From contig QVOM02000042.1 of the NCBI GenBank assembly GCA_003586115.2, positions 77,791,636 through 77,855,635 on the forward strand: DNA of 64,000 nt, given 5' to 3'. Below, piece by piece: positions 46,411 to 56,033 of this stretch. Numbering within the stretch: position 1 is the first letter of the stretch; each line of letters starts with the position of its first letter. A program made the position numbers and the translations under genes. Below the pieces are notes generated by a model. That model did no database searches, was not told the origin of the DNA, and saw only the letters and a list, made by a program, of their open reading frames with translations. This DNA is from Salvator merianae (Eukaryota > Chordata > Lepidosauria > Squamata > Teiidae).

Positions 46411-46505
46411 GGGTGCCTCCAGCCACGCGTTAAAAACCACAGTTCTCCTGGGACTATATTGGGAATGCCACACATATCTGTGGCATTCCCAATATAGTCC
46501 CAGGG
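46411..46505 (+). mobile_element. MITE-E partial copy ending in a 25-bp perfect hairpin
   Basis: It begins GGGTGCCTCCAGCCACGCG and continues TTAAAAACCACAGTTCTCC, then a perfect inverted repeat: arm 46448-46472 (CTGGGACTATATTGGGAATG plus CCACA) and arm 46479-46503, loop of 6 bp. The same end sequence and hairpin are in the elements at 54704 and 62640. The second end is missing here. Confidence 0.65.
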
Positions 46506-47016
46506 TTAGTTGATCAAAAATCTGATATATAGGTGTTAACAGGAAATCCAGCTATGGTGCCAAATTGCTCGTAAAGTCAACTCCTTACCTCTGTTCCAAA
46601 ATAGCCAGATGCTAACAAGTGCAGAAAATAAAAAAGAAGTGGGTGAGTTCTTGCTAACACCCAGGCAGTTTTGGACAGGAACTTTCAGGTATTTTTGAAT
46701 AGGAATAATAATGCAAAGAGCCAGCAGACGAGCTAAGAGCCTGGGATTATCCACAATTTCCTCTTGCTGTCTTGAGGCAACCTGAGCGAGATGGATTCAA
46801 GAACCTAGATTTAATAATGCACCAAATAAAATCAAAAGCAATAGCAGACAGATGAAGAGAAGACAATGTTCTTAGAATACAATAATAGAAAATGACAACA
46901 TAATGAAAACACTATTTTTGCTTTTTGGTTTACTTTTATTTCTTCATTAATACAGGGACTCAAATACTTGAATGAAGGCTATATGCAAACTAGTAACAAT
47001 ATTTCTAAAACTCTCT

Positions 47017-47523
47017 TACAGGCTTAGTATGGCAGGAAAAGAAGAGTACAAAAATATGGAGCCATACTAAGCCTGTATGGAAGACTTGTTTGCAGAAATA
47101 TGCGTGTGGGGTTGTGTTAGTTTGCACACACCCTCCAGCAATTTTAGTCTGGACTTTTTTTCCCCTTAGAAACCTGGATAGATGGATCTTTGTAAACTTA
47201 AATAGAAAAATCTGGATATCCAGAAAAGTGATTTTTTTGCAAAGATCCAGGTTATTGGACTTTCTGAAATAAAATCTTTTCAAAAATTAAAGACTACTGG
47301 ACAAGGGGAGGGGAAGGATTAAATTGCAGTGGGGAATGTTCTAGCAAGGTGTGGACGGAGGATGTTGTGGCAGCAGATGGATCCTTGGTTTTGCATGTCC
47401 TTCTGAGGATCCATCTGCTGCTACAACATGGTCATCTACTGAGCTTTCAGAGCTGAGTGGGATCAGGTTGACTCACCACACTGGATGGATTTGTTTGCAG
47501 AAATATGCATGTGGGGTTGTGTT
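47017..47523. repeat. Cluster of hairpins and a 33-bp direct repeat
   Basis: Arms 47017-47033 and 47061-47077 (TACAGGCTTAGTATGGC) are exact inverses. Arms 47362-47385 and 47406-47429 (ATGTTGTGGCAGCAGATGG...) match at 23 of 24. A direct repeat with TTTGCAGAAATATGC and GTGTGGGGTTGTG stands at 47086-47118 and 47491-47523 with one mismatch. A pattern like TATCCAG/CTGGATA lies at about 47210-47225. It could be an unrecognised foldback element with border repeats. Confidence 0.55.
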
Positions 47524-47635
47524 GAGAAAACATGTGGAACCCATAAGATGTATTTTTTAGATAACCTGCTTGCTCTGTTGTGGGTTCCAGTTTGTGCAGG
47601 GAGGGAAGAAGGGGTAATTGGAAGAAATTGCAGCT

Positions 47636-47727
47636 GCGACAGTACGGAGGCCTGGAGGCCCTGCGAACAGCGATCGCCCTCTTTTCGCAGGTTCCAAACA
47701 GCTGCCCTTAAAGCGATGGGCCACCAC
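47636..47727. mobile_element. Fragment of the hAT-type palindromic MITE
   Basis: ACGGAGGCCTGGAGGCCCTG then GCGAACAGCGATCG, GCCCTTAAAGCGATGGGCC and ACCACTGG follow the right half of 33771-33961. It lacks the left half and a clear target duplication. CpG loss is moderate. Confidence 0.6.
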
Positions 47728-48070
47728 TGGCCATGAGATGTCAGGACTAGCGACCTTGCCTCCTTTCAAAGGTACCTAGAACCTAAGCAATGGATCTGGA
47801 AGAGTTTTCTGTTCTTTTTGATATATATCATTTTGAATATCCTCAGTCCATTGAATCATTGAACTGTAAAGGCTTGGATTCATTTTAATTGTACTCTACC
47901 CATCTTATTCATAGTCAACATGTAAAATCAAATGAAGTTCCTGGGTTCTCATCTAGGAAGTAGGAAATCTTCTCAAAAAACAAGCAATGAGGGAAGTGAT
48001 TGCCATAGCATAAAATGCCAGATAATTGCCCATTATTCCAAAAAGATTTGGCTTGGGGAGGGAGATATTG

Positions 48071-48262
48071 TGTCTATGTATTGTAGCTCAGTGGTAGAGC
48101 AAACTGCCTGGAAAGCAGAAGGTTGCTGGTTCAATCTCCAGCCCTTCCACAAAAATAGGCAATGGCAAACGACATATGTATCTCTGCCAAGAAACATGCT
48201 TAGAGGTGCCCATGCAGTCAACCAGGAGTCGATCATGACTTGGTGGAACTAACAACAACAAC
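48071..48262 (+). mobile_element. SINE-2 copy 1: tRNA head plus BovB-like tail
   Basis: An A box TAGCTCAGTGG (48084-48094) and B box GGTTCAATCTCC (48128-48139) stand in a tRNA-like head with GGAAAGCAGAAGGTTG. The body GGCAATGGCAAACGACATAT, CTGCCAAGAAACATG and GAGTCGATCATGACTTG and an (AACA)n tail match the 3' end shared by BovB LINEs and Sauria/Bov-tA-type SINEs. Such a SINE would use BovB proteins for retroposition. It is not a tRNA gene. Confidence 0.8.
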
Positions 48263-48363
48263 ATGTGGATACTTCTAACTTCCAAGTGGCATCACTTGAC
48301 AGTGGCATCAACATCACAACCATTGCTCTTGTTTATATTTATATTATATATCTTGCATTTATT

Positions 48364-48984
48364 TTTTAATTTAAAATTTTATTTATTAACAAATTATAAC
48401 AACAAAAATAAAACATATAGTGCTCCCCCCAAAAAAATACATTAAAAAAGAGACAAACTTTCAAAAAAAAATAGTAACTACCCCACCACGGTACTACCAA
48501 ACTACCCCTTATGCACACTGGTTGACAACTTTAGATAACTTCTTCCATCTTCTTTCACCTTCATTTTAGCTGGACCAAAGAGTTAGTCTTATTATTTCTT
48601 CTCTTATTTCATCTGGCACTTGAGGTCTCATTGAAAAATACAATGTCTTTCCATTTTTCTTCTGTTTTAGAAAGCAATTCTATACCTTGACTTTTAAATC
48701 TCATTTCCCGCATTTTATCAAATCTACATTTTCCATTAAATACCTATACCAGTTACCTAATGTCCATTTAGTACTTTCCCTCCATCCCAGTACAATTGTC
48801 GATTGCGCTGCCAGTATCATTTGAGCAAATAAATACTGTTTTTCCTCACTTATTCTCCCTGATGTCACTTTAAAAAAAACTAGTTCAGGTGATAAATTTA
48901 AATTTAAAATGTCATTAATTTCATTCTGAATAACTATCCAAAACAATTTTATAATATCACATTCCCACCAAAGGTGGAAATATG
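48364..48984 (-). mobile_element. 5'-truncated L1 with exact 15-bp target duplication
   Basis: TATCTTGCATTTATT occurs at 48349-48363 and again at 48985-48999. Between them the minus frame at 48701-48994 reads FHLWWECDIIKLFWIVI, a typical L1 ORF2 C-terminal motif, followed by IVLGWRES and a 3' UTR ending in A-rich sequence at the left (T/A-rich on the plus strand from 48364). The insertion is a normal 5' truncation of an L1. Coding remains of about 98 codons. Confidence 0.9.
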
Positions 48985-49084
48985 TATCTTGCATTTATTA
49001 TATTTTATATTTTTATCTTTTATCTGTTTATATCTTTTGTCTTTTGGAGGTGTTAAAGTATTTTTATGTTTTTTATTTGTTTAT

Positions 49085-49165
49085 CCCCCCTGTTTATTCT
49101 TGTTCACTGCCCTGAACCATATGTAATAGGGGGGTATAGAAATCTTAATAAACATAAACATCTCT
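49085..49165 (+). repeat. LINE 3'-tail-like remnant
   Basis: CACTGCCCTGAACC, GGGGGGTATAGAAATC and TTAATAAACATAAAC fit the 3' ends of reptile CR1/L2-like LINEs and their SINEs (GCCCTGA.C ... GGGGTATAAAAATC). It lies on the far side of the L1 insertion and may be part of the element hit by it. Confidence 0.4.
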
Positions 49166-50384
49166 GTTACCCAGATTTTTCTCTTGTTCCATAACAATAT
49201 TTACTGCCCAGATGGCTGTACATATGAAAATATAGCCTCCAGGTTAAGAAAGATTTCCCATTCCTGATCCGCAGTTTGACAAGTCGTCTATACCACGCAG
49301 TTCAGTCAGTTGTCTCCAAAATTACTAAAGCTGCATCAGTCTTCCACTTTGCCCCCATAGCTCTGAAATCCTTTTATAACCATTTATTCCTGTGCTCTCC
49401 AAGAGCAGGGCTGTGTCCCAGCACCAAGGCTCAGAATGATTTGTTATCTTTCAGTTAAGCAAGAGCAGGAGATTGGACTAACAATACTCATGCTTTCATG
49501 GTTTTCTATAAATATAATTCTACTTTTGCATGCATAGCAATTATGATTTGAGAAACAAAACAAAAAAAACAAAACAAAAAACAAAATGCACAAACACAAA
49601 GAAAAACAAAGAAAATTAAGCAATATAAAGAAAACCAATTTGACCTTAATATGGATTAACACCCCTCCAAACCATTCTCACTCAGAATTGCAAATGCCTG
49701 CAAACCTCTAGACAGGATTTTGAAATTGTGCAAGAGTGCAGGATGTCTCTACTGTCAGAGAAGTTAGTATGGTATTTTAATGCGGATGACAGCTATGCTT
49801 TCTCTCTCCCTTAATTATCCTGAGTCAAAGGCCTTCCAGCAAACATTGCTCATCTTCATTAAATTAGATCTCTGGAGAGTGGCTTTAATTTTACTGTTTC
49901 CTGCACTGCATGGAAACATCTTGGAAGTCTTACCCAATTTCCATCAAGGCCCAAAACTGCTGAATGGATCGCGTTTGCCACGGTCTCATGCTGAAAATGA
50001 TATAACCCATTTCTTCCATATAGATGGATCTCTACTAATCACATGGTTTGGGGGAATTCTTTGGGAGAAGAAATTGAGAAATAGCCTTTTTGTTTTACTC
50101 TTCTCAGAATGGTGGAAACTTAAAATTGGATTTTCACCCTTTTGAAGAAAAGCTTCCCCTCCTCAATTCGTTCTCCTTTTCAAAAATGAAAATAAAAATT
50201 GAACTGTTCGCATAGCTTCATATTATATGCTGCATCAACAGAAAGCAGATGTTTTGCTGTCAAATGAAAATTCAGAAAGATGCCTTGCTTGCTTGTTTAC
50301 TTGCCTGTTCGTTCCCTCTCCCCTTTGTTCTTTAAACTTATAAAAAGCTTCCAGAGAAGTTTACAAAATGTCCACATCTTCAGG
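49166..50384. other. Unlabelled noncoding DNA, partly unique-looking
   Basis: A 121-codon plus frame (49780-50145) shows no domain. Its start (GCGGATGACAGCTATGC, TCATCTTCATTAAATTAG) is repeat-free and could be a conserved noncoding element. An A-rich (AAAAC)n stretch lies at 49553-49600. Confidence 0.4.
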
Positions 50385-50775
50385 GTTTTTTTAATATTTA
50401 TTTTATTTCAAACAATATACAATAATAAATAAGAATTGACAAACTGAAAGAAAGAAGTCCTCTACCTACCTCCCCTCTTCTTCTAAATGGGTAGATCAGA
50501 CTTGTGGCTCTTCAACTGTCCTTTATAATCCGTTTCTGTCCAAATGTGAGATTGTGTTGATTGTTGCTTGGATCTCTGGGTTTCCTGTTTGTTGACGGCA
50601 ATAGGTTACCACTCTCGACCACACCTGTACAGCTGACTGTGATGTCATGTTTCCCATATATCTCATTCTTTGTTCCCTTATAAACTCAAACATCTTTTGT
50701 TCACTTATATAGGCATACCACTTCATTAACTTTCTATTTATGTCTTCAGGTTTACAATCTAAAAGGCATGACACA
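50385..50775 (-). mobile_element. Possible L1 3' end
   Basis: The minus frame at 50523-50774 (KWYAYISEQKMFEFIREQR, SAVQVWSRVVTY) has the spacing of an L1 ORF2 tail (…K.W.Y…FE..W.P…Y) but identity is low. The 3' side ends TAAATATTAAAAAAA on the minus strand, consistent with an A-tail. A LINE 3' end is likely; the family is not sure. Confidence 0.4.
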
Positions 50776-51241
50776 AGAGGAAAAGAAGATGGAGAGAAGA
50801 GGAAAAAGAAAAAAATGGGAGGATGGATGGGAAAGCCCCCCTCTTTCTCCTTCTCCCAGAGCCCAATGGAATGGCTGTTTAGGTGGCAGTTTGGGGGGGG
50901 GAGGGGCTGCGATGGTCATATCTCTAGTAGAGCAGAAGGGGAAACTGTATAGATCAGCTTTAGGACAAAGGGAACATCCACATCTTTAAACATCTCTGGG
51001 TGGCTCCGAATGGCACACGGAAATGCCAACTCTAAAAAAAAAACTGGCATCACCTTACAACAAAAGGAAAAGGGGCTACCTGTGTCAGCACAGCTCCTGA
51101 TCACTCTTCTGGGAACCTGCTGTGCCGATCCCCATTCTTTTATAATTTTTGTGCACATGGCAAGTTCCCTGATGTTAGATTTGGTGCTATTCTGATGCAG
51201 CACATGGCTTGATATTCTGGAGAGAGGTTGAGCCTCTTCAG
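50776..51241. other. Unlabelled noncoding DNA
   Basis: Purine-rich DNA with G8 at 50893-50900 and chance frames only. Confidence 0.4.
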
Positions 51242-51244
51242 ATA

Positions 51245-51954
51245 GGGCACGGTCACACCTTGCCTTTTATGCAAATAGAGGCAATCCTCTGTACGGAGGG
51301 GTCAGACATGAAAGTCTGCTTCCATTTTTTCTGCAGACTTTCTTTGCCTGATTAGGACAATCCAGTATCCAGATGATCCCAGCACTGAGTGTGTTTCTGT
51401 TGCAAGAAATGGACGCAGGTGAAGGGCTGCAGGGAAAGATGTATGACCCACACAGCTTTGGTGTGGCAATGGCTGCCATGGAGGCAGGGTGGGGGCTAAG
51501 GACATGTGCTGCTCCCCATCCCTGTGCTTGCTCTTCCCATGCTGCTGACACCATGCCAGAGCAAGGAGGACCCCATCCATACCATGCCACTTTCTCTATG
51601 CCGGTGCAGCCAGAGAGGACTCCAACTATGCCACGCTGCCGCCACCACCATGCCAGAGCAGGGTGGACCACATCCCTGCCACCACTGCCACCACCATGCT
51701 GAAGCTTACCTTTTACCAGGCAAAAGGCTGCAGGGAAAGAAATCTCTGAGATCCATGAAGCTTTGACATGATAGCAGCAGCAGGGTGGTGGTAGTGGCAT
51801 GGATGGACTCCTCTCTGCTCCAACGTGGTGGTGGTGGCATGATAGTGGCAGCAGAGCATCACAGTTGGTGTGAGCAGGCTGTTCCAGGTCAAAAACAGCT
51901 GAGTTTCCTGCCTGTTACTGAGACTGACTGTTTTTTTATAGCGTGACCGCAGCC
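51245..51954. mobile_element. MITE-F copy 1 (710 bp) with ATA target duplication
   Basis: The left end GGGCACGGTCACACCTTGCC and inverted right end GGCTGCGGTCACGC are matched; ATA at 51242-51244 and at 51955-51957. The body shares ATCCCAGCACTGAGTGTGTTTC, CTTACCTTTTACCAGG and GGTGTGAGCAGGCTG with 55411-56030. A GC-rich middle contains CCATGCCAGAGCA repeats (51590-51705) and a GGTGGTGGTGGCATG stretch. The 177-codon minus frame has no recognised domain and is a chance frame over repeats. Confidence 0.75.
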
Positions 51955-51957
51955 ATA

Positions 51958-52849
51958 GTGTGGGAAATTTCACACTATTTTTAATCCAGGCTTTCAGGAT
52001 GATATTTCAGCAGTGGCTTGACACGGCATTTTGGTTGTCTGCCAGCCCCATTAGGATGCCAGCATGATGCCACCACTTCTACCTTATCTGATAAGTCCCA
52101 GGCACTTCAAGTGGACCGAGATGATCCTTTAGTGAAATTTTAAAAACCTGTCAGTGGGAAAGTGGTCTGAAACTCTCTACAGAAACTGATTCCCTTTCTT
52201 TAGCAGCATACATACTCTTTGGCCAGATCATGAGGTGGCAGGGGTTATAGGGACCACTTTGAACCCAAGGGTGAGAGTGTAAACTTCTAGCACATTAATA
52301 AACTTGTGCTCCGTAACCTCTGCTACACTCACCTTTGAATTCCTAACAATTCTGTTTTACTAAGTTCTCTATAATTTCCTGTGATTACTACATCGATCTT
52401 TGCTTTGATCATGGCATTGGTGTCCTGATAGATATACTGATGAGCTAATGCTGAATCATGCACCTGGGTGTGTGGAAGCCCTCCAAGAGATAAGTTCTTC
52501 TCACAATATGCTACACCTTCATACCAAGCACTTTGCTCAGGGGTTAATCACACACCACATTCCCTCTTGTTGACTCTTTATATAGTTCCAGGCAATTTTT
52601 GCTTTAAGCTTTGTCTTCTTACTCAGTGATCTTTAAATGCCAGAATATGAACACTGCTGACATATGCAGTTTGTGGTCAGGAAGAGCAGACTGGGTGGGT
52701 TGCAGTGCATTTTTCTTCGCATATTTACAGAACACTTGGCACACCTAATTCTTCATTGGCTTTAATAGACTTAGGAGAGTTAAGAACTGCAAGTGAACTA
52801 TTTCAGAAGGGGATATGGTATTAAGAGGAAGATCATACAGCAAGTGGGG
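51958..52849. other. Unlabelled noncoding DNA
   Basis: No exon or repeat end is recognised. Confidence 0.4.
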
Positions 52850-53022
52850 AATGGCTGTATCTTAGTGGAACAGCAAATTGCCTGGAAAGCAGAGAACTGC
52901 CAGTTCCCAGGAAGTAGGCAATGGCAAACCACTTCTGTATCTCTGCCAAGAAAACTGCACGGAGATGCCCATGCAGTCAACACAACTCAGTGGTCCTCAA
53001 CAGCAACAACAACAACAACAAA
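52850..53022 (+). mobile_element. SINE-2 copy 2: tRNA head plus BovB-like tail
   Basis: A diverged A box TATCTTAGTGG, then TTGCCTGGAAAGCAGAG, GGCAATGGCAAACCACTTC, TCTGCCAAGAAAACTGCACG, and a (CAACAA)n tail to 53022. It matches the body of 48071-48262 closely; the B-box region is shortened. Confidence 0.75.
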
Positions 53023-53225
53023 GAGCAAAGTATGCAGAAAACAAAGCAAGCAAACATAAGTTAAGAACTTTGGCAGGCAAAGGGTTAAGCACCTCTCTTG
53101 TGAATTCCCCCCTTTAAAAAAGGGCCATCTGGCTTATATTAAGAGCCATAATCAGTAGCAGTTCATTCCTCCTTACATTTCACAACATCCGTGTAAAGAA
53201 TTTGAATCTGTGGTAAGCTTTGTTG

Positions 53226-53270
53226 TACGGCTGTTTGGTGCCATCAAATTGGTTTTGACTCCGTGCCGTA
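53226..53270 (-). mobile_element. RTE/BovB-like 3' end, split by SINE-1
   Basis: CTGTTTGGTGCCATCAAATT GGTTTTGACTCC is the antisense pattern of BovB-related 3' ends (GTCATCAAGTCGGTTTTGACTC). The SINE at 53271 separates it from the BovB-like body at 53690-54640. Confidence 0.4.
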
Positions 53271-53359
53271 GGAGGCACGGTGGCGCAGAAGGCTAAGGCA
53301 CTGATCTTGCAATAGGAGGATCAGAGTTCAAGGCCCCTGTCTGCTGTGTAGAGGGGATG

Positions 53360-53374
53360 AGCGCCCTCTACTGG
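53360..53374 (-). promoter_or_regulatory. CTCF-like site in SINE-1 copy 2
   Basis: The minus strand again reads CCAGTAGAGGGCGCT, unchanged from copy 1. It faces the same direction as that at 41119, about 12.2 kb away. Confidence 0.55.
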
Positions 53375-53548
53375 CCTCTAGCTCCAGCCAACCTAGCTGT
53401 TCGAAAACAAGTAATTGCAAGTAGATAAATAGGGAGCATCATATTGTGTGATGCAGAAGATAGACAGATGTAAGCCTTCGGGCGAAAAATAACCTTGTAA
53501 GCCGCTTTGAGTCAGCTTTGGCCGAGAAAAGCGGGGCATAAAAACCAA

Positions 53549-53549
53549 G

Positions 53550-53596
<47 letters not shown>

Positions 53597-53676
53597 CTTC
53601 TTCTTCTTCTTCTTCTTCTTCTTCTTCTTCTTCTTCTTCTTCTTCTTCTTCTTCTTCTTCTTCTTTTTCTTCTTCC
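53549..53676. repeat. Compound microsatellite (GTT)16 (CTT)~22
   Basis: Perfect GTT repeats switch to CTT at 53597. The lysine/asparagine and leucine/valine frames that cross it are artefacts. Confidence 0.95.
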
Positions 53677-53689
53677 TGGTAACTGTATG

Positions 53690-54640
53690 GCTCCTGTTAT
53701 AGTAGGAGCTCATCTCTTTCATCCGTCCATCCACATTGTCCATTGTCTTCTTCAACTGTTTTCTTCAGCTTTGCCAAACATAATGTTTTCCCCCAAAGTT
53801 CATTATTTACTTACATAACACCCAAAGGATTTGAGTCTGTACTTGTTGATCATTATCTCAAGGAAGCAGTTAAGCTTCATTTGGTTAAAGCCTTGTCCAC
53901 CAGTTCTTTTCACTGTCCCTGGTATTCTTCCTAGTAATATCCAGATACATAATTCAAGAATGTCTATCTTCTTTCTTTCTTCTTCTTCTCAGTGCCCAAA
54001 TTTCACATTCTTATGTTACCACGGAAATAAACCACAGTTATTCTGATATAGTATTTATGATCAATAAAGTGTCTTCCTATTTCATGATCTTGCCTAAACC
54101 TTGCACTTTCTTCTTTCCTTAGAACATTTTTCCTCCTAAATTCCTCAGCTTACTGTCCACCATTATCTGTTCTTTGCCTCTCTTCCTTCTTTTTTTCTGA
54201 ATGATACACTTTCTAATTTCAGCTCTTACTGCAGTTTCTGGTTGATTGTAAAGATATCTCAAAAGAATAATCAGGTGTTCTGGCACACCAATTAACTTTA
54301 ATATCTTCCACAAAGTCTTATTCTATAGGCCACAAAATATTATTCTACATTTGTCAATATTGACCTATAAAACTTTGTTTCTTCTCCTCCAGCTTTAAAC
54401 AGTTCAATGAGTATTTCATCTGTGCCCAAAGATTTCCTGTCTGACAGCTGAACTAATGCCTGTCATATCTCACTTTGCAATGCAGCCAGTTCCCGAACAT
54501 ATTATCTATCTCTCTGCAAATTTCTGGCACTCTATAATGCTGTTTGTAAAGGGTTTCAGTGTAGTGTTTTCGTCTTTCTTTGACCTCATTTGCCTTTATC
54601 TTTTTCATGACTATTTTTGAATATTCCTGCCTTCGCTTTC
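53690..54640 (-). pseudogene. RTE/BovB-like LINE reverse-transcriptase relic
   Basis: On the minus strand the frame at 54119-54313 begins MWKILKLIGVPEHLIILLRYLYNQPETAVR, the block after the first RT motif in RTE/BovB (LWK.L..MGIP.HL..LLR.LY), and upstream at about 54560-54640 is KKRKHYTETLYKQH-like sequence. An internal deletion brings these together. Downstream, 53690-54050 resembles the C-terminal part (antisense TTCACATTCTTATG, CCAACT-type). It has many stops. It is split from its 3' end by SINE-1. Confidence 0.7.
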
Positions 54641-54703
54641 AAACCTGCCTGCGATTTTTCTGATCTTCTTGGAACAGTCTCTCATTTTTCAACTCCTGAT
54701 ATA

Positions 54704-55367
54704 GGTTGCCCCCAGATGCAGGCTAAAATGTGTAATTCTCCCAGGATTATATTGGGAATGCTACATATAACTGTGGTATTCCCAAAATACCCTGGGAGAT
54801 CGAGGTGACATTCCATAATATCAGTATTTCGAGAACTCTGGTAACTACGCTGGGCTTCCTGCAATTGTGGTTGCTTGCCTCTGTCTGCTGGCTCATTTTG
54901 TTATAATTCCTCTTGCAAATACCTGGAAGCCAGCCAAAAGAACAAAAGGGGAAGTGGGCTTGGCTGGCTTCCAGGTATTTGCAAGAGAAATGATAATGAA
55001 AGGAGCCGGCAGATATGCCTGTGATTGCTTCCTGCACCTGCCAGGGCAGCAAGAAGCACTTGTGGGATCTTCTAGGAGAAGGAGCCCTCAAAGCAGACCT
55101 AGACCAGGACTGTCTCCAGACAGCAAGAGGCACTGCACAGTCTAAAGAAGATCTTGGCTGGCTTCCAGTTACACAAATCACCTATATTCAGCAAGTTCCT
55201 GACAGACAGCCAGGTAAGGGGAACAATCACAGGATACCCAGCATCATTGATATATTGTGTTATACATCAATTAGCCCAAGTCTATACTGGGCATGCAGTG
55301 ATCGCGTCTCACATTCCCAATACAGTCCTGGGAGAATCGTAGTTTTAGCCTGTGTCTGGAGGCACCC
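54704..55367. mobile_element. MITE-E copy (664 bp)
   Basis: The left end GGTTGCCCCCAGATGCAGGC and inverted right end GGGTGCCTCCAGACACAGGC are each followed by TAAAA..., ATTCTCCCAGGA and TATTGGGAATG. Next to the left end lies a hairpin (TATTGGGAATGCTACA facing TGTGGTATTCCCAAAATA). In the interior, an inverted repeat with CTTGCAAATACCTGGAAGCC (54911-54930) and its inverse (54967-54986) recurs in the element at 62640. No target duplication is visible. Confidence 0.75.
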
Positions 55368-55410
55368 TTGGACTCCCACTTGCCTTCACTACCATCGTGG
55401 ATTACTCTTA

Positions 55411-56030
55411 GATTATGGTCACACCTTACCTTATATTCTGCTTCAGCCCTTCTTCAGCTCTGCCTGGCCACACCAAAAAACTCATTTTTGTACCTCTTGG
55501 CCACACCTCATATTTTTTGAAGATGAAAGCTGGCTTATGTTGTCAGAAACCAGATGCTAAATTGCATTCCCAGTTTTTCCAAGAACTTTCTTGCCTAGAA
55601 TGGGATTATCCTAAATTCAGATAATCCCAGCACTGAGTCTGTTTCAACACGAATTGGACCCAGCCAGGCTGCCTCCTGATGCCCTCCTGATGCTCCATGC
55701 TGCCACAGATGGCTCCCACCCCACAATGTTTCCACTGCCTCCTGCTGCTCCCTTTAAGCCCCCTGCCACCTCCCACAACCCCCCATGCCCCATCGCTTCC
55801 CTCTGCCTCTCCGATGCCCCGACCACCTCCTGCCACCCTCCCAAAGCCCCCTGCTGCCTTCCACCACCCTCTGAGCCCCCCACCCCAACTTACCTTTTAC
55901 CAGGAAGACTTGGGTGATAGCAGCAGAGGTGGCAGCACGGTAAGGTGTGACCAGGCTGGAAAAGGCCAAAATGGCCTCAGTCCCCTGAATTCCCCAGGAT
56001 GGACTAAAATGTAAAAATGTGACCTCAGCC
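55411..56030. mobile_element. MITE-F copy 2 (620 bp)
   Basis: The left end GATTATGGTCACACCTTACC and inverted right end GGCTGAGGTCACATTTTTA; the body shares ATAATCCCAGCACTGAGTC, CTTACCTTTTACCAGG and AGGTGTGACCAGGCTGG with 51245-51954. The flanks TTA (55408-55410) and TTT (56031-56033) are one mismatch from a 3-bp duplication. C-rich frames (87-105 codons) over the CCCCCTGCC-type middle are not genes. Confidence 0.65.
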
Positions 56031-56033
56031 TTT

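Larger units (their letters stand above)
53271..53676 (+). mobile_element. SINE-1 copy 2, with compound (GTT)(CTT) tail
   Basis: This nearly duplicates 41031-41310: same A-box TGGCGCAGAAGG, same CGCCCTCTACTGGCCTCTAG, GTAATTGCAAGTAGATAAAT, GCCGCTTTGAGTCAGC, GAGAAAAGCGGGG. Differences are scattered single bases. The tail is (GTT)16 at 53549-53596 followed by about 22 CTT units to 53663, then a degenerate end. It is inserted in an RTE/BovB-like relic. Confidence 0.85.

Noticed and set aside
48080..48140. Possible tRNA gene
   Set aside because: Good A and B boxes but no paired acceptor stem, followed by a BovB-like body and (AACA)n tail: it is the head of a SINE.
49780..50145. 121-codon plus frame
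   Set aside because: No recognisable domain, no splice signals that I trust and ordinary base composition; the DNA could be conserved noncoding instead.
51267..51800. 177-codon minus frame
   Set aside because: It spans the internal repeats of MITE-F copy 1, is not preserved in copy 2 and shows no domain.
53393..53818. Lysine/asparagine-rich and leucine/valine-rich open frames
   Set aside because: They translate the (GTT)/(CTT) microsatellite and are artefacts.
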